A program made the position numbers and the translations under genes. From Onthophagus taurus (lineage: Eukaryota > Arthropoda > Insecta > Coleoptera > Scarabaeidae), in assembly GCF_036711975.1 (NCBI RefSeq), contig NC_091966.1, positions 13,399,501 through 13,463,500 on the forward strand: DNA of 64,000 nucleotides. Direction: 5' to 3'. The notes beneath the pieces are model-generated. The model ran no database searches, was not told the origin of the DNA, and saw only the letters and a program-made list of their open reading frames with translations. Below are positions 26,701 to 38,700 of the stretch, piece after piece; the first letter of the stretch is position 1; each line of letters opens with the position of its first letter.

Positions 26701-29700
26701 TTTCTTTTTGGTAGAAGTTAACTTTTGAACATTCATTACCAAAATTTTTCAATACTTTTGAAGTCGTGAGAAATAAGAACGCCTGCTGCATAACGGTAAA
26801 CATCCGTAATGAAAGGATTTCCCATAATTGGGATACAAATCTTAGCTTATGCAATTTGAAAAAATTTCTTGTTAAGAAAAAAGCAGGAAACACGTGAAGC
26901 CAACATGTAATTTGACGATGTAACATAAGATTGTAAATGATATAACCGTTTACTACTTACTCTTATTACTGAAACTTAACATCTAACTCTACGTCACTAT
27001 CAAACTCACTATTAATCTAATTCTAGTAAGACTGAATTAATGGTAATAAGATCAAATATTGTATTTACTGCAATTCTCGTTATGAAATCGCACCCTGTAT
27101 AGCCTGATAAGATAATTCTTAGAAAATAATTTCAGAACGATTTAGCTATGTAAGTAGATATGAAAGTTGAGATTGAAGGAAATGATACGTTTCGATAATT
27201 AAGTATAATATCTAGAATAAGTTCTACATAAAGTACTTTTGGGCAGATGCACGCGGAAAAGTAAAAAGAATGGATTACATATGCGCAGTACAGAAGACCA
27301 ATGTAAAAGTATGGAGCCAAACAGCGAAGTCAATGTTTTGACCATAATGTTTTATGTTCAAATTGTCATGAATCAAATTCAAAATGGCACCAAAGAAACC
27401 AAATTGGAGCTATCAGAACAATATTGGCCATAATATATTAATGGAAATCAGAATGATATTAATCAATGTGATTCATTGAGTGTTTGCCAAATACCTTAAA
27501 TCAAGAAACAGGATTTTGCAAACGTGAAATGCCAAATTTGAACTTTCTACAATATCAATGGTGACTGGCGCGACTTAGCAGAAATTCTTGGAGCAGCAAG
27601 AAAAACAATGTTTGGGTGGATGACAAAATAAAATTACTCATTACGAAAAAAACTCCTAAAATCATGCTACAGTAGTTGAAAGAAACATTATAGCATTAGG
27701 GTCGACTTAATGTAAATAAATACAACAACTCGAGACTATCGAGGGAGTCTCATCTTTACGTCACAAAAGATTTGGCTTGAATCAGAGAAAGCTAATTCCG
27801 TTAAAGTAAAAATAAAAAGATGTCAAGGCCTAATAAATTTACTATAACTTGTTTTGAAACTTTAGACTTTTCTCTTTATTTTGGAGAACGTTTTTATGTT
27901 CTAACATTTTTCACTACAATATTACAATTTAATTGAATGAAATCAGTTCCTTAGAATTAAGTATGGCTTTTGAAGCTAGCAGTAATTCACAACAAGTTTC
28001 GCCTTTTAAAAAGCGCAAGACTTAGGACATTTAACTTTTTCAGAAAAGTAAATAATTTAAATCTTTACAAGCATTACATCATTAATGGCAAAAACTGTAA
28101 AAATTACTGTTGATAAGATTGTCGAACCTGCTGGTAAAGATAAATGTTTTAAAAATTATATTAAATCAAATAAGAATGCTTTGTTTGTAGGAGGGGTTGC
28201 AAAATCAACAGTTCACCGTGTGATTAAAGAATAATGGAAAGATTATGAGTCTGAGTCTGAAGCAAATAAAAGGGAGACCTGGATTTATTGCGAAGGTTGA
28301 TACCTCAGACGATAATAATTTGGGTTTAACCAGGTTAGAATGGAGGTTAAGTGTAGGGCCAACGTTTTACGAGCACTCTTATGAATAGCTCAAAGAATTA
28401 TACCAATTTTCCCAATTAAACCATTTTTCGGAATCAACCTAAGCAACGATATAAGGAAAGGAGATTGTATTTGAGATTTGGATCCTTGGACTATGTTGCG
28501 ACTTGGCTTTATGACTAAAGTAGCTAAGAGTACAAGAGATACGTGATTGATGCAATTCAGGAGATATGATAGAAAAATAAAAGTACCATAAATAAAAGAG
28601 ATTAGTCGCTATATTTCTTTGGAAACGAAGAAAGACAAGGAGAATATGACGTTAGATTCATAATAACCAAACGAATCCATGGATCAGTTTTGGAATCATC
28701 CAATATTTAGTAAACTATGTGGAAAAACTTTTTCGTTTTTTGCCTATAACTTCTTTATTTTTTATTTTTTGTGAATCTGAAAAAATATTCTTAAGGGAAC
28801 CATTTATGAAAAATGTCATAACACAATTAGAAATTTTGTCCGACGTTTCGTTTTCGTGAAACTATCATCAGGTTTATTTTCTTTTTTGAATAATTCAATG
28901 TTTTTTTAAATGAAATACATTGTATGATATATCATTGAAATCAGAATTAATGATCCTACACCTTTTCGGTGTGAAAATCAAATATGGCGTTCATAAGAAA
29001 AAATAAACCAGATGATAGTTTCATGAAAACGAAACGTCGGAGAAAATTTCTAGTTGTGTCATGACATTTTCATGATCCAAAAACTTAGTTGAAAAATGAT
29101 GAGCTTTAAGATACACAACTTTGCCCCCATTTCACCATTTCTGTATCTCTTATGATTTCTGAGATCCCAATGGTGGGGGTCGAATTTGAATTACCCTGTA
29201 TAGAGGAACGTGGCAGGTACTTGGAAAAAACAAGACCAAGCCAATAGACCATTAGTCTGTAAGAAATAGGCACTTCTATCCAAAACATCAGATCATACCG
29301 AGACCAAATAGTTCAGCAACTTTTAACATTTAATTAAGTAAGCATTATGTAATTTAGCAGTGTAGGTGTATAAATTAATATGTTATAGTTTAATCGAACT
29401 GTATTCAAAATTTAGAGTTAATTAAGTTTTCAATAAATACTTAATTTTTTAAATGAAGGTAAAACTTCTCTGACTACATCAAATCTTAATTGTCACACAT
29501 TAATAATCTTGTATTGAAGCGGAGATTCTTATAATGTAACAATATACAGGGTGTTGCATTTAAAAATTCTACAAGCACAACATTTTGGAAATTATTTGAT
29601 CAAAACTTTAAATCTAGAACCGGAAGAAAACCAAGTTATTTGTATTAATTGTAAACGATTATTATATACTTTTTTGTACTCATAGCATCTAGATACCTAT

Positions 29701-32700
29701 TTCCCGCACAGAGAGGACGTGCGGGAAACGCGTTTTCCCGCACAAATGCTTTTTGTTACCGCAACTAACAGGAATATTTAATGACCAAATGTGCATGTTT
29801 ATAAAAAAAGGTTAATAAGAACGTTTTATACATTCGTGTGCAGATAACACAGTTTTAAAATATTTAAAAAATCTATAAAAATCAATATTGACGTTTTGAA
29901 TTTCGGTTGATTTTTTCCTGTCAAAAACCCCACATACAACTCATATCGTCACACAGGGACGTTTTATTCGTTACAAAAATATTGTACAATACTCATGCGG
30001 AAAGGATTTTTCCAGCATGCGCACGCAAATGCAGAACTCACTCCCTTCGGTCGTTCGTTCTGCAAACTAGCGTGCTTATGTGAATAGCGAGCCTTTCCGC
30101 ATTTGTATCGTAAATAACTATTTGTACCATTAAAGTAAATTGGTAATTAATTATTCCCGTAATTTACAGTAGCTAGATCTTTTACAGTAATTCTGGGAAC
30201 CATGAATCTTTGTATTTTTAATAATATGTCGAATCCTTATCACTAAATGAATCCACTTTCAATCTCAAACTTTTATTTTGTGAAATTTTTAAAATCGCTA
30301 TTTTTATAAAACAACAATTTGCCTCTAAAGTTACTTTAAACGTTTTTCACAGGATTTCATTGTGCCATCTATACCTGAATCGTTATATATTCATTACACA
30401 TTTCTACAGTGTTACATTTTTTGAAGTATAAAAGACTATTCATGCAATAGTCTTTTATACTTAGTGACAAATACAATTTCTGTAAAAGTGCTATCTAAAT
30501 GACTGTTAGCCATCCTCAATTATAAAATGGCGATTTACCACTTCAGTCCTAAATCATTTAACTTTTTTTTTTAGGAAAGCTTTGAATAATTTTAAGTATT
30601 AGTGTAATATTTGCTGTATTTTTTTCTTTGATGAGCATTGATTAGAACACCTAAGCATCATTATTAGAGGACTGTAAAAAAAATATAACTGTATGCCAAA
30701 ACTTACTGTAAACATTTACTATACTTATATAAGTTGGTAAATATTTAATTACAAACACTTCAAAAATTTCTAAGAACTGATGTGTTATTTTTTGCTTTCA
30801 CATTATTCTTAATATTTAAATCAAATAAATCAAAGAACCGTAATTTATACTTTGTTAAAACCAAAATATATTACTTTTAAAACAATCTATTTCTAGAACA
30901 TTCGTTATCGAATCATTTTTGGATGTATTATTTGCCGTGAGAAATAAAAAAAAGGTGCGCTAACAAGTGTGTCGTTTAAATAATGAAAATACCACACTGT
31001 AACTAATCTATTGTATGATGAGCATCAAATATATTCCCATCCATTGTCGACCGAATAAAGGGGAATAAATAGTGTAAAACAAACAAATCGAGCGAATTTC
31101 CTATTATAGAAGATAACAAAAAAAATAATCCTTATTAATCACGTTATGGAAGTTATTTATTATCAAAATAGAAATGATAAACTACCTAAACAATTTAAAT
31201 ATTTTGAAAAATGTCTTTTCCTTAACACCTACTTAACAATATATTTAAAACACAAATAAGAATAGTGTACTCAAATTTAGCACAAAATAGCTTTTAGTGT
31301 TGTTTACAGATAGGTTCCTATAAGAACCCAATTAACATTATTTAATAATAACACAAAGTTATTTTTGTATTTCCTAAAAGGAATTAAGCAAACAGTAAAA
31401 AAATTGTTCTTTTTTTAATTTTTTCGATTTACAAGTCATCAATCATCTAAAATTATCTTTTTTTATAATTAAAACTTATTTCTCAGAAGTAAATAAAAAA
31501 CTTTGACCATATGAAGAGGTTTTTATAAATCAACATCCAAATTTCATGGTAGATAAATAGTCATGGCCATGTTTTGTTCGATATTACATAATTGAGCCAA
31601 TGTTGATAATTAACTTCTTTGTGCGGACCATCAAGTAAATAGGAAAGATGTGATTAGCAAAATTTTCTGGAAGGTTACAATGAGGATATTTCAATGTCAA
31701 ATGTTTTTAAGTCAGTTTTAGTTGAGATACTTTTTTTTTAATGAATAAGATTGAATTAATTTAAACAATTTTTAGAATGAAATTAAATTTTAACTACCAA
31801 CGAATAATTTTTTTAATTACTTCTATTTTTGTAATTTTCCATAACTTTTAAATGCTTTTAAGAAATGTTTTTTATTTTCTGCGATTCCACGAATATCAAT
31901 AGTTTTTATCAAATGAATTTTTTTATGGTTTAAGAATAATTTAACATTAATTAATTTGAGTCATAAATTAATGAGTCATAAATAAAACTGAGCCCTTAAA
32001 AGAATTTGACACAAATTAAGTATCGCTTAATGAAGATTCTGAGTAACTTGTATTATTAATTGAATTTATTTTTATATCCAACAAAATTTAAATTAAACAC
32101 TAAACCATATCCGGATAAGGATATTTTTGACATGCAGATAAGACAATTTGGAATAAACGAATTTGCGGGTTTTGCTATATTTATAACTTTATAAAACTCA
32201 TTGTGGTCTCTGATTCTACTCTCTCCCATCAAAATTTATTTTTAATTGTTGATATTATGAGTTATCTTTTTTACCGAAAAATCGGTTGTTAAAATTAACT
32301 AGCTTATTCGTAGAATTCTGAAATTGAATAATTTCACCAAAAATTCTGTAAAAGTATCAAATGTCAAATAATAAGAAAAATGTTGCAAGGCAAATAGAAA
32401 GCTACGTTTATTTGTAATCAGAATATTATAATTCAACTATTTACCATGAGATTAAGGGTCACGTGAAAGGTTTCTGCTATTTTACATGTGACAAAGCTTT
32501 TTAAACAAGATAAGGTTAAGACTAATTACACGCTGCTTAGGTTGTTCTGTACATTCTTTCTGGCGTAAGAGCGAAAAGGGAATGTGCTGGAAGTTGTAAT
32601 ACAAGAACTTGGAACAACCCAAAGAAATCCAGAAATGTGCAACAAGTTTGATATAAAGAAGACATTTAAACCATCTTATATCTTTAGCTTATTATTATAT

Positions 32701-35700
32701 TGGTATCTATACTGGAAAAATTTTATAACGCGTGTCTACACTAAGAACTATTAGCAAAGTACCGATACTTTGGGCTGTCACAAGAATATTACAAACAAGA
32801 TATCATCACTATATAACAGGCGATGGTTGAGTTTCTAGATAATCAAGATGAAGATCAAATCAAAAATTTATGATAACCGTTTATACATGCAAGCGAGAAA
32901 CCGAAATCTACTACTTTATTGAATCAGTGAGCGAAAATTGTCCATTACTATTATATTAAACCTGGATTATCCACAGAAATGAATTTATACATAAATTCAG
33001 TGTTATACAGTTTGTTTAATAATTCTTTTGCTAAACATTGGTTACCTTAATAAATATTAATAATGTAGAGGCAGAATTTTATTTTTATGGACTCATGAGT
33101 ATCACTAACATCAGCTGACATTATACATATACAATTAATCCATCAAAAAGCAAATGAAGGATTCAATTAATAAACATTTATAAAATAGAACAATACAAAC
33201 TTATCTCAAAATATATTTACCGCTATAAAGTCAGACTAGCATAACTTTAACGTAATTGAATATTATCGTTCTGAAGTTTGTTTGCGGTTATGCCGATTTA
33301 ACTGTTGGATGCAGATTTGAAAATGCTGTACTACAACCGTGTTGCTGCTAAATAAAAAGTGACCATTTTGGTGTTTATGCTGTTTTGGATTGGCAGTGAC
33401 GGCATATTCATAAACACTATTACCGCTATATTAACTTAATCGAATACTTGTTGTGATAATGCTAATATCTTAATGTTAAACGTAGATTATCTAGTAAAAT
33501 ATCTATAAAATTGGGTTAATTCATTACAGACGAGTTGATTTAATTGAAACGATTGAAACCTGTCACTAAATAGATTATATTTTCCTTATGCTCATTTGTA
33601 GACATCGAAGTTTTGACAGTTATTCGGAAAGATATGCTGTTTTGAAAAGATTCGACTCATGTGTATCATTAAAATGAAATCAATAACGATAAGAGGATCT
33701 TATGGATATTCTATCACTTCGAGGTGTACATAGAGCAAATGTTAACGTAATATTACCAATTAGTCTGGTTTAAAAACTTCTGCCAACATTGCGGTATAAT
33801 TGTGGCAAACAATTCGAGATTTATGAAGTCATGTCGTTTTTCGACAATTTTTATACATCATTGCCTCTAGTGGTTAATCTAGAAGCCCGAAGGATATATT
33901 CATATCTAAGATACTTTCATTAGCAGATATATCATATTCAAAACAAAGTATACTCGTAGTCGATTATTTTACCACGTTCTCGAAACGTATACCTTTTGCA
34001 CCACATATTCTATGCTAAAATAGTGCTACAGTTCCAGAACCAGGCAAAACAAAATCTAGCAGTTGGACGTCAATCAGGCTGCACAACCCATTGCTGAAAA
34101 TATCTATCCAGCAAACACATTTACTTAATATGTTAGTTAATGCACGTCCAAAAAAATATGCAGCTGGGGAACCTAGACTTTCATAACTGCTTCATTCTTA
34201 CATTTCTTTTGATATCTTGATTTTCAACACTCTTTGAAACACAATAATTTTATTTGGTTATTCGTATATTTTTATTATTTAGATTATTATTAGCATAAGA
34301 TACTTTTTTGTAATTCGCGACGGTAATAAAAGCTATAACAGTACTCAAACGGGTGCTGTAATGAGACCCCTTACAGCATCCGATGCTGTAATGAGATTTT
34401 AGTAACATTTTATGGAACCAGTTCAAGTTGGTGACATTAGGTCATTAATTTTTCTAGTTGTCAATGTGACAATGGTTGTCTATGGATGTTTAAACACGTT
34501 CTTAGCATCGAATACGACGTCCACAATGACGAGGACATTGAACTCTGATCAATTTCTCTTATTTTGGGAGGTGTACATGAAACATTTTTGTCAGGTGAAT
34601 ACATTTTGTTTTGACAGTATCTAATTGTCAATTCAAATTTCTAGTTTCAAGTGTTACGGTGTTACCAACTGCTATACCTATTTCCCTACATTGTCAAAAT
34701 TTATTTTATTTTTGAAAAAAAAAGGATAAAAACGCGAATTACAAAAAATAGCATAAAAAACACTTTTCATAAGACTTCAAGCACTCATTCATTAAAAAAC
34801 TCGTGGTTTCGCCACTCCTTTTTCAACTTGTACGAATACAATGCATTTCAAACGTGTCTTACGAAACTTGTTTTTTAATATACTATTATGACACGGCAAA
34901 TGAATAAATATATATTTGAACAATTTAAGATGTGATATACAGCGCCGTGGTTTATTTTTTGTTGGATACAACTCATTATTAACTCGAAATCTCTCACAGC
35001 ATCCGTGTATAGAGATGGAATACCATTGTGTGACAAAACCTATGGAATATTTTTTACTAAATCTAAAAGTCTTCGAAAAATTGCTTATGGATTCACAAAA
35101 TATTCTGACAACCATGTGGATTTTCCAATGATTAAAACAAACCTATTTTCTATTTCTTTAAATATGCAATACGCTACAATTTTTTGCAATAGCTATGGGG
35201 CATCAGATTTTGAAACACACTACAAATAATAATAATGAATTTTGCATTCGAAAAAGAAAACTATAAACTATGGCTTGAGAGGTAAGAAACCATTCGGATA
35301 ATCTTTTACAAACCGAATTATATTCGGCTCATCTCTCAGCTTATCCTTGTCATTCTTATTTTTATCAGCGCCTATTAACTTATTGATACTTAGATGAGAA
35401 ATTTTTTTTCGGATGATTAAAACAATAAGGAACACAATCTTACTACAAATAAGCACAAGCTTTGACCTCTAGAATAGGATAAACGATTTCAACACTTACA
35501 CATAAACTTTGATGGGAAAGAATATATATGATAGTATAGTATAAGATATCATAATGAGTTTTTGTTAAGCAATATTCTTAAGCATATAATTTTTTACACT
35601 TTTAAATTAAATTGTCTAATAACATTTTCTAATAATATCCAGGAATTTTAAATGATTTTAAATGAATTCTAAATATAATTTTTGTAATTTTCCACAATTT

Positions 35701-38700
35701 TAAACATTTTCTAAGATATTGTTTACGATATTCTATTATATGCAAAATTCAACAATAAATTCGGCCAATTCGCTGAACATTTTGTTCGACAATTTGGTGA
35801 AAGTTTACAAATCAAAGATCAATGACTTTTTTAAACGCAAAACTTTCATCTCCTTAAATAAATTGCCGAATTTACCTGAACATGTTTACTGTTTTCCAAT
35901 CGTATAAAAAAATGATGAGCTAATTTGCTCAAAACCGGTATCGTAATAAAATTTAAATAACGGGAACGAAGTTGTTTATCCCAATTTTAATTAATTAACA
36001 GCGCAAATCTCTACAATATAAAAAAAGTACTATTATCTTATGCAAATATTACACCAAAACTTTATTTATCTAAACAAATTTTTCAAAAAATTGAAAACTA
36101 CCCTGAAATAAATACATAATTCAGTAAAATTGAATAATTCACTATTATAATTTTTAATTCCGGATTATTTACCTCTTTAAATGCGAGAATTGAAAAAAGT
36201 CACCGCGCTCTGTTTAACCGCTATTCTAAAACCCACAGGATATTTAGAATCCCTAAACGAGTCAAAATCCAGTCTATTATCCAATTAATTCTAATTGCGT
36301 GAGATCCTCACAAATTGAGGAACTCGCAGCTTTTTCAGTTTTAGAATATTACTTACGCCCTTAGAAACGTCACGGAGGCGTTTAAAAAGCGCTATTATCT
36401 CGTTAAAGAAATAGCGCGCCACAACGAATTAAAAAATGGGTTTCAAAATAAAAAAGAAACACTCACCTGGAATTATGATTCCTGTTGACGTTGATTATTC
36501 CTGCCTCCATGATTAAGTTCACTAAAGCACTATCAAGTCCATGGAACAAGTCGAAATGATATTTCATTAGCAGCATAACTATCGTTACTCCTTCCTTATG
36601 GCGATTCTACCTGTTGAGTCGCTGATGCAGTGCCGGATATAAAAAGGAAAAAAAATGATGCGACGGCAAACGTGGATTTGCAAAACCAAACAATTTTCTC
36701 TCTCTCCGCACTGCGAATTGCTTGTAGTTGGTTGTGGACAACAGTAGCGAACAATGTAAATTGTTAAATTGCGGCACTTGTTTGTGGTGATCCGTGCCGA
36801 GATAGTCTTTTTGGCGTGCACGGTCATTTAGAGGGGGAACCGATTGTGTGCCTTCGGAAGGTGATGGTCAACTTGACCGAGAAATATCAGCGGCGACACA
36901 GAAATTCTATTCCATCCGTCGATGACGCACCAACAGCTTAGACCGTTGCAAGCAAAAGAACACTTGCTTCACAAACGATAACGCGTACCATGCAGAAGAA
37001 TTTCCTGCAGAATTACTCGCGATTTATACAAAGATAAAAGCGCAAATATTTGATATTTGCGAGAACAAATAAGTTGTAATTACAACTTATTGTATTATCC
37101 ATATTAGATAGCAAAATTCTATTAAAACGTGAGTTTGTTATCAGAGAATAGAATAATTAAAACTATGGTGTCAGTTTCGTCACAATAATGGGGTTATAAA
37201 GTTTCATAAAAGAAACTGGATTAAAATTTGCATATGACTCTCCCAAGGACAATTTCAAACGAATTTATTTCTGTTATTTCTAATAAGATAATTATTTTCA
37301 CTTGAATCAAACTTGATTCTGACTAACTCTCTTTTTAGTTTTGTTTTTATATCCAATTGAATCATTTCAGACACATTTTACACTTCATTATTTATAGAAA
37401 AGTAATTGAAATAGATAAATTATTTGAAATGTGTCTGTTGTTATATTAAATATTTAATAGAAATTATTAGTCTGTTTTGTGTCTGTTCTGTAAAAAGGGA
37501 TCTTTTTATATTTCTGGAACTATTTCCGAATGATCAGAACTTTATAAGAATTTCTTTTTCGAATCAGACTTCAATTCTTTGTGATATGGTTCGTTTCTTA
37601 GGAAGCCCAATAGAGTTTATGAAGCTTATAACAATAATTTGATTGAAAGCTTTCCTAATATTTCAGAGCAGCCACCACAGAAGACATTTCAAAAGTTTAC
37701 GGAAATTGAGTTTGACCCTTTTTTCGTAGCATTTATTTTTAGTGATGTGCACAGAGACAATCAGCAGAATCCAGATAATATGTGGAAAATTGATGCCCTG
37801 TCTCTAATGTGAGTAGCTATATCGCGTGACCGATTCAATAATATGTTAAGGTTTATCAAATTTAATAATGAAATTACACATTTAGTACTTTCGAAAACAG
37901 ACAAAGTAGCACCAATACGGGACATATGGACAATGCTGACAAAAATTTGGGCAAACCATTGACGAACAATTATTTCCATATAGAGGTCATATTAAGTCTA
38001 TACAGTATAAATATCATCCAAACCGGCAAAATATGAGATAAAAGTTTTCTGGACTTTTGACGCACCAAATGGCTATCCATTACAAAGCCAGCTTCACACT
38101 GGGAAACCATCAAAAAAACAATGTGACTACTAATAATTTCTTCACAAGTTTCGAATTAGCAAAAGTCTTAACACAGTTTTTGCACAACTGGAAAGAACTT
38201 AAACAATAACTTCATTTGGGGCTCTATACATGGCTTATTTTTCACTTGCTCATTTAAACATGAAATAAGAAGGGGTACATCATTTACATTATCCTCTTCA
38301 CATGCAAAAGTAAAAGTGCGAAACAAGAAAGAGATGCGCTATTTTGTGTCAGGTTTTTCATTTAGCAACGGTTTGCCAACGCTGGTTATGAGCATGTGAA
38401 AATTAATAAAATTTGGAACACAATTTTTTAATTTAAAATTCATAATGATTTGAATGATCTATTTTTTATAACTCACCTGTTCCCTTGATTGAAGATCGTG
38501 AAAATATGAAAGATCCTTATTATTGACTGTTATTACACCAGATCCAGGAGATCTAATCGTAACATGCCCACGAGATTTTTTTCTTAAACATTCTAAAAAT
38601 GAAATCAACATTAAAAGTACTGACAATAAATCCATCTTCTAAATTAAATTTAACTCACCGTAAACTGTAATGTATCCTCTACCTTGTTCATCATACTTCA

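Larger units (their letters stand above)
25369..36466. other. Presumed pyrexia 5' intron, repeats but no gene
   Basis: If the donor at 36461-36466 joins the acceptor before 25368, this 11-kb interval is one intron. It contains the small repeats listed separately, a possible helix-turn-helix transposase fragment near 28.1 kb (reading [11 protein letters not shown]) and long AT-rich stretches (30.5-34.3 and 35.3-36.4 kb) in which I recognise nothing. Confidence 0.4.

Noticed and set aside
27480..27720. Possible transposase fragment reading [20 protein letters not shown]
   Set aside because: One short helix-turn-helix-like phrase without a second motif; too little to name a mobile element.
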